Of a stretch of DNA of 64,000 nt, positions 10,894 through 22,004 are shown in pieces; within the stretch, counting starts at the first letter, position 1, and each line of letters starts with the position of its first letter. The notes under the pieces are model-generated. The model was not told where the DNA came from, searched no databases, and saw only the letters and a program-made list of their open reading frames with translations. Position numbers and translations under genes: made by a program. This DNA comes from Datisca glomerata (Eukaryota > Streptophyta > Magnoliopsida > Cucurbitales > Datiscaceae): contig QANY01008651.1 in NCBI GenBank assembly GCA_003255025.1, positions 2,764,371 to 2,828,370 on the forward strand, read 5' to 3'.

Positions 10894-11301
10894 ATTTCTC
10901 ATCTCCATATATTCATCTTTATATTTATGAAAATTTCATAAGTAGGGTATGTAGAGTACCCATTTGAATATGGGTACCCAGTGAATTTTTTCTACATGAA
11001 ATATGTAATTAATTAATAATAAATTTTAAAATAACGTGAAATTATTTTCATATCAAAATCTCAAAATAATATTTCATATTATAAAATCTAAATAATCATA
11101 ATTTAAAACACATTTAGGTATTGAAAACTTCTAATTTTAAACATGCTAATGATCATGTTATTTTTTTCTTCTATTCTTTTATATATATATTATATGGGTA
11201 AATGGTGATGGATACCCCATTCTTATATATATATGAGTATTTTTTTGTATACTCATACTCTATCAAAACCCATTTTCAAGCCTCATCCCACCCATTAGGG
11301 G

Positions 11302-11807
11302 TAGGGGTGTAATCGGTTCGGTTTAGAGAATTTTGACAAACCAAACCGCACATGCGATTTTTTACAAAGAGAAACCGAACCAAAAAATAATCTCAAACTG
11401 AACCAAACCGTATCACGAAAAAATTGTAAAAACTGAACCGTGAAATATGTAGAACAAATTTAAAAAAAAAAACAATTTCAATCTTAAATAAAACCTTACA
11501 AAATTAGTTTTCAATATCAACGAAAACCAAATCCCAAGCAAATTCTTAACAGATAAAAAATTGGGAAGAAATATATACACAATAGTCATATATTTTTAGG
11601 GAAAATATATATACAATATATTTTTTAATGTATTAACGCAGTTCGGTTCGGTTCGGTGCAGTGCGGTGTAGTGCGGTTTTCTTATAAAAATCATAAACCG
11701 AATCGAACCACATAATTTTTGCTAAATTGAAATCGAACCGTAAAGCAAAAAATGCTCAAACCGACGGTTCGGTTCGATTGGTTTATGCGGTTTCACTTAC
11801 ACCCCTA
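11302..11807. mobile_element. hAT-type MITE with 8-bp target duplication
   Basis: It starts TAGGGGTGTAATCGGTTCGG and ends TTCACTTACACCCCTA, so the termini are inverted (TAGGGGTGTAA / TTACACCCCTA). It is flanked by ATTAGGGG (11294-11301) and ATTAGGAG (11808-11815), a 7/8 match and the hAT target length. The interior carries many CGGTTCGGTT / AACCGAACCG subterminal motifs in both orientations, typical of transposase-binding clusters. It has no coding frame. Confidence 0.85.
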
Positions 11808-11999
11808 ATTAGGAGTACTCGTGAGTACCCAAATCCATGGGTAATATCGTCATCCATATTTCTTATCAATTTGACTTCTTGCATCGAATGTGATTCTATA
11901 CTCTCTCTCCCCTCCCCCAAACTACTTGCTAAATCAAATATGCAGCCATGATGATTGCACCAAATGACAAGGACTAGCTGTGAATAATACAACATATTA

Positions 12000-12081
12000 T
12001 GTTAAGAAATGTTGGCTAACAATGGGGTTTTCCTTTGCAAAAGGAAGAAGAAAACCCCAATGCTACCAACATTTCTTAACA
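12000..12081. repeat. 82-bp near-perfect palindrome with LTR-like ends
   Basis: It begins TGTTAAGAAATGTTGG and ends CCAACATTTCTTAACA; the inner arms GGGGTTTTCC and GAAAACCCC also pair. It starts TG and ends CA and is followed four bases later by a degenerate primer-binding site, so it may be a shrunken copia LTR. A stem-loop insertion is the alternative. Confidence 0.6.
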
Positions 12082-12085
12082 AAAG

Positions 12086-12097
12086 TGGTATTAAAGC
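12086..12097 (+). promoter_or_regulatory. degenerate copia primer-binding site
   Basis: TGGTATTAAAGC differs by two bases from the plant copia site TGGTATCAGAGC and sits just upstream of a copia gag. Confidence 0.6.
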
Positions 12098-12099
12098 TA

Positions 12100-12775
12100 A
12101 AGTTTTTCAAACTAGAGGGGTTCAAGCTTCACAATTCAAGAATCTTTACAATTCAAGATTACTAACTCAAAATCAAGAAGCTGTCAAGAAAGCTTCTGCA
12201 ATGGCCACTACATCAACCAAACATGGCATTGAGAAGTTTGGTGGCACTAATGATTTTTCCATCTAGAAAATGAAGATGCTAGCACTTTTGAGAAACTTAG
12301 GGCTGGATGAGGCACTCAAGGGAGAAAGTAAAATGCCAGTAAGCTACTCTGAAGATAAAAAAATGATATCATGAAAATGGCACACAATACTTTAATCTTA
12401 AGCCTTAGTGACAAGATTCTAAGGGAAATGTCAAAAATGAAGTATGTGATTGAACTCTGGCTCAAGCTAGAAAGACTATACATGATAAAGACTTTTTCAA
12501 GTAGATTGTACCTAAAAGCTAAGTTCTTCACCTACAAAATGGTAAAGGGTAAGAATCTCTAAGAACACATAAATGAGTTCAATAAATTGTATCTGGATCT
12601 TGAGAACATACAAGTGGAGTATGATGATGAAGATAAGGTCTTGGTACTGTTACACTCTTTACCAATATCATATGATACATTTGTAGATGATCTCAAGCAC
12701 GGTAGAGAGACACTATCACTGGAAGATGTTATTAGGGCTTTGAATTCAAAGAATTTGTAAAGAAAGCATGAATAA
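12100..12775 (+). pseudogene. copia gag remnant (UBN2-type)
   Basis: Frames read KHGIEKFGGTNDFSI then a TAG where Trp is usual, KMKMLALLRNLGLDEAL, then MKMAHNTLILSLSDKILREM, ELWLKLERLYMIKTFSSRL, INEFNKLYLDLENIQVEYDD and LHSLPISYDTFVDDL. This is the plant copia gag (UBN2) pattern. In-frame stops (Trp to TAG near 12265, another at 12559-12561) and a frame change near 12360 inactivate it. Confidence 0.85.
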
Positions 12776-12864
12776 AAGATTCTAGTGGAGAGAGCTTATC
12801 TATGAAAGGAAAAACAAAAATAAGGAGTTCATAGGAAGAAGTAAGTCTAGATCAAATTCCATGA

Positions 12865-13053
12865 ATGCAAAGAACTACGAAAGTGAAATGTTATCAATGT
12901 CATGAAGAGGGTCATATTAAAAGGCTTTGTCCAAAGAGGAAGAAGGAAACAAATGCAAAGGAGGGAGTTGATGGTGATGCTGTTGTAATAGAAGATAAAT
13001 ATAAGAGTGCTGATGTTCTAGTAGTGGCAACCAAAAACTCTGAAAGACAGTGA
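12865..13053 (+). pseudogene. copia gag zinc knuckle and linker
   Basis: A CCHC zinc knuckle lies at 12889-12930: CYQCHEEGHIKRLC, exact C-x2-C-x4-H-x4-C spacing, followed by basic KRKKE. The frame ends at a TGA (13051-13053) that replaces the Trp expected just before the protease DSG motif. Confidence 0.9.
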
Positions 13054-13350
13054 CTTCTTGACTCTGGGTGTTCATTACACATGACACCTAATGCGGACTG
13101 GTTTGAGACATTTTCTAGGCATGATGGTGGAAATGTATTACTTAGTGACAATAAAGAATGCAAAACCATTGGTTTTGGAACCATCAGAATCAAAACACAT
13201 GATGGGTCTAAAGAGTTACTATCATAACTAAGTTTTGTACCTGATTTGAAGAGGAAGCTCATTTCATTAGGAGTTCTGGATGAAAGTGGGTATACCTATA
13301 AAGAAGATGTGGCAACGTGCATGGGATGCAGAACAATGATTGAAAAATCA
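13054..13350 (+). pseudogene. copia protease remnant
   Basis: Directly after the TGA the frame continues LLDSGCSLHMTPNADWFETF, the copia protease active site (DSG), then LLSDNKECKTIGFGTIRIKT and VPDLKRKLISLGVLDESGYT. Coding similarity stops near 13350. No integrase or RT follows on this strand; a minus-strand gypsy gag takes over at about 13490, so the element is cut short. Confidence 0.85.
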
Positions 13351-13489
13351 TTTTGAAAAAGAAATTGTGGTATTTACCATATATGATGTCGTAGATTTGG
13401 GTTATTCACTATACTTTGATAATCCTGACCCGGGGTTCACAACTTGTGATGGGTACTCAAAATTAATCGTTTGTACACGTCCATCTTTT

Positions 13490-14270
13490 CACTTCAATGG
13501 CAAGCCCTTTTTATGGATGATGTATCTGGTACGACTTTCAAAATTATTCCATTCTTTACCATATATTCAATCCTTTCACCAATCACTATAATGTCAGAGA
13601 AGTTGTTTGAAGCATTTCCAATCATCCTATTATAGAATGGAGATACAATGTGTTGATAAACATTGCAGCCATCTCTTTTTTTGACAAGGCGGGTTGTACC
13701 TGAGTAGCTAATTCCCTCCATCTTTGTGCATATTCTTTAAAACCTTCAGTAGGTTTTTTCTCCAACATTTACTAATCCAGACGATTAGAAGCTATGTCTA
13801 TGTTATACTTGTATTGTCTTAAAACAACATAAGCTAAATCTTTCCACCTCTAAATATGTTGGTTATCCAATTGGATATACCAGCGAGATGCATCCCCCAT
13901 CAGACTATCTTGAAATAAATGAATCAACAGTTTATCATCATTTTCACAATCAGCCATTTTTCCGCAGTACATAATAAGGTGACTTCTCGGGCATGTACTA
14001 CCATCATATTTTCAAACTCATGTAGTTTGAATTTATGTGAGATGGTTACATTTGCGACCAAACATAATTGGGTGACATCAATGGTACCATACACATCTGA
14101 TCCTTCAATAGTGTGTAATCTCTCCTCTAGAATGTTCAACTTATCTTTTGACGGTGAGTCTTTGCTTGGTTTAATAATGAGCCTATGGGCCTTTGAGACA
14201 TCAATATCAGGTACAATGATTGGCTGTTTAGCAGGTTCACGTTATGGAATGAAAGCTTGGTTGTGATGAG
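13490..14270 (-). pseudogene. Ty3/gypsy gag remnant
   Basis: The minus strand reads LNILEERLHTIEGSDVYGTI, then QLCLVANVTISHKFKLHEFE, KLLIHLFQDSLMGDASRWYI, FKEYAQRWRELATQVQPAL and FYNRMIGNASNNFSDIIVIG in changing frames. These are the conserved blocks of the plant gypsy gag (Retrotrans_gag, 'W..L...F...Y.', 'QRWRELA.QV.PPL'). In-frame stops occur after QHI and after SNRLD. Sequence upstream to 14462 looks like the gag N-terminal region. The 3' LTR of the next copia interrupts it at 14463. Confidence 0.85.
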
Positions 14271-14947
14271 ATGCCATTGTCAATGTGTTGTACCCAAATT
14301 TCCTTATCTGCATAGTTTCCTGGACATTTGGAAATGGAAAGTTCTGGATATTTACTAGTAGTGAAGCATGTTGAAACTGGTCACTTTGATGACGTTTAGA
14401 GGTTAGAGTGAACCCAATAAGGTAATGTGGAGTATCATTGGCAGTTAATCTTGTGATGATTGTGTTGGAATCTATGACTACTCGTGACAGAAAGCGTTAT
14501 GGTGTTTTAAAAAAAAGAATTTATAAATCGATAAACGATCGTATCATCGCAGATCCCAAAGATGAAAACTTTTTAATTGAAAGCACTTTTCAATCGGATC
14601 CATTATAATTTTATATATTAAATCGAAGACATACATGGATATAAAATATATACCTCTTGTTGTCTAATCAAGCGTCTTCACAAACCAACGATCTTCCAAG
14701 TCAATCCTCAAACACACTAGGACGTGTGTGGGCACGTAGAATATAAAAAAATACTTTTATGTCTCTAAATGTACTTAACACATGAAATCTAGAGATTTTC
14801 GGAGAAGAAATAATTTTGCGAGACTAATCACTGAGAGAATACAATGATTATTCTCATAGAGCTTTTTGATTAACTTTTAATTTCATAGAGTTTTATCCTG
14901 ATAGCAATTGTGTTGTTAGCATACTTAATCAACACTGAAACCATTAG

Positions 14948-14951
<4 letters not shown>

Positions 14952-14991
<40 letters not shown>
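14952..14991. repeat. (TA)n microsatellite next to an unresolved base
   Basis: About 20 TA units end at an N (14992). The length may not be reliable in the assembly. Confidence 0.9.
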
Positions 14992-15040
14992 NAACTAATC
15001 ACAAAAGTTTCATTGTAGTGGGATCCATTATAACTGTGCA

Positions 15041-15145
15041 CAATTATAGTGCTACATGACACTGCTGTGTGCCGTGAGGTATTACAGTGCCTCATGGCAC
15101 TGTAATTCACGGTACTACTATAGTGTCTTGTGGCACTATAGTAGT
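15041..15145. repeat. three palindromes in the copia LTR
   Basis: Units reading TTACAGTGCCTCATGGCACT (palindrome completed by GTAA), TATAGTGTCTTGTGGCACTA and TATAGTGCTACATGACACTG share the core AGTG-NNNN..-CACT. The second lies inside a larger inverted pair, GCCGTGAGGTA / TTCACGGTAC. Confidence 0.75.
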
Positions 15146-15378
15146 CCATGTTAATTTCTGATTTTCAATAAGTGATTGACATGTGACAGTCCAACATGTC
15201 ACGTGACAATGATACTCCACCTTACCTTAATGAATATGCAATTTTAAGATATTTATATAAAATATCGAACAATAATTTTAAAAGAACAATTATAAAAAAA
15301 TGTAATTTCATTAAAAATTATATTAAAATGTCAATACACATGCTTTGAGGGTATTATCCCTAACAATCTCCCATTGTC

Positions 15379-15700
15379 CTAAAGCACATGTGGCAACTCT
15401 CTCAACCCCATGTTTCGCACATGACTCTCAAATAACTTCGCTGGAAGTGTCTTGGTAGAAGGATCAGACATGTTCTGATTTGATGCTATCTTCATAACAA
15501 AGACATTCCCTCGATGCACGATCTTTCTTACAAGATGATATTTCCTCTGTATATGCTTACCCCTCTTGTGACTCCTTGATTCTTTGGAATTAACTACCGC
15601 CTCACTATTGTCATAGTATAGGATCAGTGGTTTATCCATATTTGAAACTACTTTCAGATTATTATAGAATTTTATGAGACATTCCGCTTCTTTCGCAGCG
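15379..15700 (-). pseudogene. copia RNase H C-terminal part
   Basis: The frame reads PLILYYDNSEAVVNSKESRS, then HKRGKHIQRKYHLVRKIVHR and NMSDPSTKTLPAKLFESH, the canonical copia RNase H end ('D.S.A......HKRTKHI..KYH..RE', 'AD..TK.LP...F'). It ends 14 bp before the polypurine tract. Confidence 0.9.
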
Positions 15701-15767
15701 TCATAAGCCGTTATATATTTTCACCTTCCATAGTGGAATCTGCAATGCTAGATTGTTTGATACTTCT

Positions 15768-16680
15768 TTAGACTACAGCTCCTCCACCTAGGGTGAATAC
15801 TGATCTAGACGTCAACTTTTGACTGTCACTGTCTGATTGAAAATCAGAATAAGTATATCCAATAGGGTTCAGGTATTCATCTGAATAAACAAGCATATAG
15901 TTTCTCATTCTCTTAAGATACTTGAGAATGTGGTTTACTACAATCCAATATTCTAAACTAGGATTTGATTGATAACGACTAACAATTCTCTCCGTATGAC
16001 AGATGTATGGTCTCGTACATAATATGTCATACATGAGACTACCAGCAGCTGAAGTATAAGGAACATTTCTCATATCTTCTTCCTCCTGAGGTATCTTAGT
16101 ACATTGCTCATTGGAGAGTACAATTTCATGTCTGGTCGGTAGTTGACCTTTATTGGAATTCTCCATAGAGAATCTCTCCAGCACCTTATCAATATAAGAT
16201 GTCTGAGAAAGTTCCTAGAGCTTGTTCTTTCTGTCTTTTAGGATTTGGATGCCTAGAACATAACTTGCCTCTCCCAAATCTTTCGTTTGGGAGAGGCAAG
16301 TTCTACATTATCAATCAGCTAGCCACTTCTTTACCATTAACAAAGTTTCTACATCATTCTCAATAAGTATAATATCGTCAACATAAAGAACTAAGAAAGT
16401 CACTATCTTGTCTTTGATGTATTAATAAACAAAAGTTTCGTCAACATTTTGCTCGAAGCCAAGATCTAGATGTTTGCTTTAATCCATAAATAAATTTAAG
16501 CAACTTGCATACTTTATGATCTTTCCTCTTTTTCACGAAACACTTCTAGTTGCATCATATATATGCTTTCTTCAAAAGAGTCATTCAAAAAAGATATCTT
16601 GACGTCCATTTACCATATTTCATAGTCTAAACTAGCAGCAATCGACAATAGGATGCGAATGGATTTTAACATGGCAGACA
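15768..16680 (-). pseudogene. copia reverse transcriptase and RT/RNase H linker
   Basis: The minus strand shows SIRILLSIAASLDYEIW and MDVKISFLNDSFEESIYM near 16570-16660. The catalytic LYVDDI follows at about 16375-16395. Then come MLERFSMENSNKGQLPTRHE, VPYTSAAGSLMYDILCTRPY and YSDFQSDSDSQKLTSRSVFT. The RT is broken by several stops and an inverted duplication (16262-16302). Everything N-terminal to 'SIRILL' is missing, so the element is truncated at about 16680. Confidence 0.85.
16262..16302. repeat. 17-bp perfect hairpin inside the copia RT
   Basis: AACTTGCCTCTCCCAAA (16262-16278) is exactly reverse-complemented at 16286-16302 with a 7-base loop. It replaces RT coding sequence. Confidence 0.9.
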
Positions 16681-17912
16681 TAATTCAATAATAACTGGAA
16701 AATAAAACATACATAATTCAATATAATTGAAATAAATATCTCAAATTCAGAAAGAAGCTGTGATGTATGAATGCAACATATTAAACATATAAATTTAACA
16801 TTTACTAATCTGCGATAAGACAACCTAATAATTAATATACCGCCTTAGGGTCGATCAGATTAATTTTAAATTGTTTATGTGACATTCTCATCCTTATTAA
16901 ATAAAACTTAAAATATCTCATTTTTCTCTTTTAATAATAAGGTATCTCTTATTTGGTCAAATCACAATTATCCACTCAAAGCTTAATTGTGATTTTGTGA
17001 TTGTAACCCATTATTTTAGATTTCATGACTTGATTTAGAATATACCGCATTAGGGTTGGTCAAAATTAAACTACATAACTTAGTCCTATCTTCTTAAAAA
17101 GTTCAACCTTGGTATTTATACAGCTTGAAACCTTCCTTAGAAGATGAAAACAAAGCCAACTCGAGATCCTCACTGTACCTCACGATGTTGTACTAATAAT
17201 GGAGATCATATGTTACATTGATATGTCAACCTTCTCCCATTCACTATTTTAGGATAATGTATTTCTATGATAAGTAATCAATTAATTCCAAATTAATTGC
17301 TAGTTAAAACAACCCTATGAATGTAAAATTATCAGTTAATCCTAATTGGTCTAAGTTCATTTAACCTTTTAAATAGCTTAAGTCAAAATTAGGTGAACTT
17401 AGAATAACTAATTAATTACATTCATCAAAATTTAATAAAACTCTTTTAATAATGTTGGTTATCCTAAAGGTTACTATAGCCTTTAAAGTTATGTGATTAC
17501 CAAGTTTTAACTAATTAAAACCTAACAGTTACATGCAATTAATTTCTCAAACAATTCATATAAAAATATTACGAAAGTCCTAATCAATCATATTTCTACT
17601 AATGAGATGGATGATTAAATAAAATTATATGGGATTTCATGTATGGCATGTGATCGACTAATACATTGTCATGTTATTAATCAAATTAATAAAAAATTAT
17701 TTAACAATTAAATAAACTAATGATGAACCGGGTGACTATAGAGTATTTTTAATTACAACCATGAAAAATTAGAAATAAAATTACAAAGAGGACTTCATGA
17801 GTTCATATTTCTAAAATAGCTCCTTCTCCACCAGAGGTCCATCTTCATAATCTTCAAGCTTTGAACAAAACCCTTTTAATTAAAATAAACTATTTTTTCT
17901 AATTAAATAATC
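16681..17912. other. AT-rich repeat-derived sequence, no gene
   Basis: Contains a short direct repeat 'aatataccgc.ttagggt.g' at about 16836 and 17040. This looks like non-coding retroelement sequence and continues on the far side of the solo-LTR-like unit at 20782, but I see no LTR termini for it. Confidence 0.4.
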
Positions 17913-18679
17913 TGTAACGCCCCGATCCCCGAGGGTTAAACATACATGTAATTTCACAATTTTGAAATCTTCAATTCGAAACAAACCCTAATTTTGAGAA
18001 AATTCTCAAATTGAAAGTTCTTAATTTACCCATGATGGAAAACCCCTGACCTTAAATAACGGAAGCATTAAACTTATCCATGATCGGAATCTTAATCAAT
18101 AAATAGCGGAAGCGATAAAGTGTCTTAAATGCACAATTAATAAAACCTCGAAGAACTGAATTAAATTCTGAAATAAAGTCAAAACTTGAAATCCATAATT
18201 CATGAAACTTTCACTCATCATAATTCGTAGAAAATCATAACGTAAAATAAACTACTTAAATAACCAAGTTTAACAGAAAACATTTTCCTAAGTTTTAAAT
18301 CAAATCATAAACTGAAAACATAAATTCCTCTGATCTAACTAGTTATGACAGTCTCTCACTCATGCTACTCGCCATCACCACCTGCATCATAAATAACTGT
18401 GGGGGAATGAGTATTTTGAAATACTCAGTAAACAAACTCACATAATAACATGCATCCGCATGTCATAATTGCAATCATGACATAACATAACTGAACTTAA
18501 CATATAACATAAATGAAATAAAGTAACGTACTTGATCATGACATGGCTTAACATAGCACTCAGATAACACGTGTCTCAGACAGAATCATTTAGCAATCTT
18601 AATCATATCTTGGCTTGTCATATCCTTTAATTAACAACCTAATCAGAACTTATCACACGTTAACTGAAACACATTATGA

Positions 18680-18900
18680 CAAATTGGGCGACGAAACAGA
18701 TGGCACACATCGGGCGACGAAACATATGACACTCATTGGGCGACAGAACAGATGGCATTCATAGGTGATGAAAAATGTGAATAGATGGCACCTCATGAGT
18801 GACGAAAAATATTTACAGATGACACCTAATGAATGACCAAAACATGAACAGATGACACCCTATGTGTGACGAAAGCATGAACAGATGACACCCCATTCGT
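18680..18900. repeat. degenerate 30-40 bp tandem array in the LTR
   Basis: About six copies of a unit like GGGCGACGAAACAGATGGCA, drifting to TGTGACGAAAGCATGAACAG then ATGACACCC. Both the unit length and sequence decay from left to right. Confidence 0.8.
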
Positions 18901-19244
18901 TTAACAGAACATAACGTGAGCAGTCCTGATTTCTTGTTAACTAAAGGTCATGCTTAAGTTCATATTTTACTTAATTACCACTTGAATGAATTAACCTCAT
19001 AACTTGCAGAATCTAACGTATGACAAAAATTAATCATGTAATGCATATTGATACATATAACAGAATCAAACATGATAACATACTAGAAAAATCAGTCATA
19101 CTCAGATCTTTATCTCATGATAATCACATTAATAACTGAACAATAATCAATTACCAAAGTGTTAACGAGATATAATAATTATTGAAAAATGGTTAAACAG
19201 ATAATAAATATATGATACAATTATAACATCAGAGTCACATCGTT

Positions 19245-19470
19245 ATATAAGCAATTTACACAAACATATATATGAAAGTAACATACTTATAGACAATTAA
19301 AGCTGATGAGAATAACACATATTACATTTATCACACAGGGTCACATTACAATGTAAATTCACTTACACAAGCATATATATTTATCACACATGGGTCACAT
19401 TACGATATAAATTCACTTACACAAAGCATATACATTTATAACAACGGGAGTCACGCCATCATGTAAGCCC
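19245..19470. repeat. about 64-bp tandem repeats in the LTR
   Basis: Three or more copies of a unit containing GGGTCACATTACGATATAAA, then TTCACTTACACAAAGCATAT and ATTTATCACAC. Confidence 0.75.
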
Positions 19471-19799
19471 ACTTACCTGAAGTGGAAGAATGAATTAAAC
19501 AATTAATGACCTGAAATCCAAAAAAATATAATCACTAAATTATTTTGAAAAAAATAATACAAACACACTTTAAATATAATATAAATAGAAAATAGAGATT
19601 TAATTAAAATAGTGCAAAGCGGTCAAAACGAGGTCGGAAAACAATATATCGGGTCCAAAAGTCAAATGATAAATCTTTGGGTCAACCGGTTCAGACGGGG
19701 CTGGTTCAGACGGGGCTGGATCGGTTTTATCTGATGGACCAGTTCAGGCCAGTCTGAGTAAACTGAACCGGTTCAGTTCGTGCTGAACCGGTTCATGGC

Positions 19800-20320
19800 A
19801 GAACCAACCTGTAGAACGAGAAAAATGGAAGGAAGGAGCAGGGGAGAACGATGAGAAAGCGAGAAAATGGAGGGGAATGGAGAGAGAAGCAAAGAACAAA
19901 AGAAGGAAAAAGAAAGGAAACAGAGAGAAAAAGATAAACTGGGTGAAACAGAGAGAGGGGGACGAAAAGAAGAAAGAGAATCTTACTGACGTGACAAAGC
20001 TGGAAGCAGTCCGTGAAGGTGATGAAATACATCCACAAAGTGCAGAGACGAGACAAAATCAAAGATGAAAACAGAGGGGAAAAGGGAGAACAAGGAGAAA
20101 TAAATAGAGAAGGAACCAGAGAGGGGAAGAGAGAGAGGGATAAAGAGAAAAGTAGAGACATAGAGAGAGAAAATGAGAGACAATGAAAAGATTAAGAGAC
20201 AGCAGAAGAGAGAGAAATTGAGAGAGAAAAAGAGAAACAGAGGGCGAGAGAGAAGGAAATAGAGGGAGAGAGAAAAGACAGAGAAAGAAGAGAAGAATAG
20301 GGAGAAAAGAAGAAGCTTAC
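19800..20320. repeat. 520-bp polypurine (GA-rich) tract
   Basis: The plus strand is almost all G and A, of the GAGAGAGAAA type. Long frames on the minus strand are Ser/Leu/Phe low-complexity and come only from this composition. It follows the TATA run on the minus strand, so it would be the CT-rich leader of LTR transcripts. Confidence 0.85.
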
Positions 20321-20460
20321 CGGAAGGAATGACGACATTAGGCTTTCACTGGGGCTGCCAAGGGGGAGAGAAGGAGAAGGAGAATCGCTGGGTTTTTCAA
20401 TGGGGTTCGCAACAGAGAGGCTGCGCGAGAGGGACAACTGGGAAGGATGAAGATTTGGAA

Positions 20461-20470
20461 TATATATATA
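20461..20470 (-). promoter_or_regulatory. probable LTR TATA box
   Basis: TATATATATA followed on the minus strand by a pyrimidine-rich leader. It is the only TATA-like run placed sensibly inside the LTR. Confidence 0.4.
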
Positions 20471-20781
20471 TTAGGTTAGGGCTAGCTTAGTGTGTATAAG
20501 CATATACTGTGAGTGGGTTTCAATTGAGGGGTGAGATCAAGGATAAAAATAGGGTAATACTAGGGTATACATAAGCATATGGTGTGAGTGAGTTTTAAAA
20601 TCATAAACTAAAACACTTTTAAAATATTTTTAAAAAATCAATCTTTGAATAAATCTTATCAAATTAAAAATAGTTTTACAAAAATACAAATAATCCATCT
20701 TTAAAATCAAGTTTTAAAATTACTTTATCTTTTAAATCAATTTTACAAAAATACCCATTTACGAAAGGTCGGGATATTACA

Positions 20782-22004
20782 TAATGTCTACAATTATCTT
20801 TTAAAAATATTGAATTAGATTGGCCAAAAATAATTTAATGATTTATCAAACTTGATTCAAACCCAATTAATCAATTAATTAATTGTCATAAAATTAAAAT
20901 TAATAATTAATTTTAAAATTACATTAATTTTAAAATTTAAAAGATAATAGATAGATATATCGTTTTCGTAAAATATTGCAGGAATAGGGTAACACGGTAT
21001 CCGAGTTTCTATAAAATTTCCCGGGCAGTGACAACAATTGCCACCTACGATAGAACTCTCCCACCGCCCCCTATATCCACTGTCGCTGACGTGGACTACT
21101 GGTCTGCTGCAACGTTTGATCACATTATCGAATGTGGGCTGCTGACAGCTGTATAGGCTGAAATTAATAGCTGTTATCGAGATTATCCTCCAAATATTTA
21201 GTCGAATCCTAAAATCTTTGTAATGCAACGAGACTGGTTATAATACATGATCGAATTAAAAAGGTAATATTTAGTTAACTTAATTAATTTTACTTATATT
21301 TAATGCACAATATTGACAAAAACTGAAAAGCCATTAATGACAAAGGTGAAGACAAATATGATGATGTTTTAATATTCTAAAAAAACTTTGTTCAAATGTG
21401 GATACAATGAGGTCAAAGATTCATATATTAATTTACCCCGTTCATCTCCCATGTTAGGAGTTTTTTAATGGCATGAATGTCGATATTAATTCCTGGCCCT
21501 AGACTGGTCAAAGAAATATTAGCCGTTAGAACACAAAAGCGAAGGGAAAATGCCTTACCTATTTCCTTGGTTGCAGGTTAAATTTTTTTGGAAAGTTTCC
21601 AAAGGAAGCTTCCTTCTTCTTCGTACGTCTCACAATTTTGCATCAAACTCTAGGGCAGGCAGGTCAATGAGCTCTTAAATTTGCAGATCTGCTTCTAGGG
21701 CAGGCAGGTCATTCCTCTATTCTCTCCAGATGGTGAAAATCTTCAATTGAAGTGATTATCTCTGTTGGTGACTGTAGTGTTGATGACTCTCAGAAGAAAC
21801 CATAGCTTCATTACACATTGGTGACTCGATTTTTGCCCAAGCACCCATCCTGATTTCTGCCCAAGTTATTTGATTTTTCAATTTTCGTTTCTGATTAGAA
21901 AAATAAAATTGATTATTCGAGTTCATAATTTTGAAACTTCAAAAAATAAATTCCTAAGTTAAAAATGACCTCTATCTGTTTTTAGATATTAATAATTTCA
22001 ACAT
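20782..22004. other. no gene seen
   Basis: AT-rich to about 21000, then mixed. A 19-bp direct repeat CTAGGGCAGGCAGGTCA occurs at about 21649 and 21694. A 117-codon minus-strand frame (20875-21228) has no recognisable motif and is probably chance. Confidence 0.4.

Larger units (their letters stand above)
14463..15365 (-). repeat. copia 3' LTR, 903 bp
   Basis: On the minus strand the polypurine tract GGACAATGGGAGAT (15366-15379) leads into TGTTAGGGATAATACCC at 15365, the LTR start. The LTR ends GATTCCAACA at 14463. The termini TGTTRG...CCAACA are inverted. It contains an AT microsatellite with one N at 14992 and a cluster of palindromes at 15041-15145. It sits within gypsy gag sequence, so this copia inserted into the gypsy element. 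Confidence 0.75.
17913..20781 (-). mobile_element. solo-LTR-like unit of a large plant retrotransposon, 2.87 kb
   Basis: The plus strand begins TGTAACGCCCCGATCCCCGA and ends AGGTCGGGATATTACA, the conserved termini of many plant gypsy LTRs (TGTAA...TTACA). Flanking 5-mers TAATC (17908-17912) and TAATG (20782-20786) match at four of five positions, as expected for an old target duplication. No PBS, polypurine tract or pol frame lies between the ends, so it reads as one LTR left by recombination. Orientation is inferred from a TATA run followed by a pyrimidine-rich leader on the minus strand. Confidence 0.65.

Noticed and set aside
18680..18900. Regularly spaced repeats resembling a CRISPR array
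   Set aside because: Repeats and intervals are both degenerate tandem units within a plant LTR; CRISPR arrays do not occur in such genomes.
19793..20437. Overlapping frames of 60-120 codons rich in Ser, Leu and Phe or in Lys and Glu
   Set aside because: They come from the polypurine tract inside an LTR.
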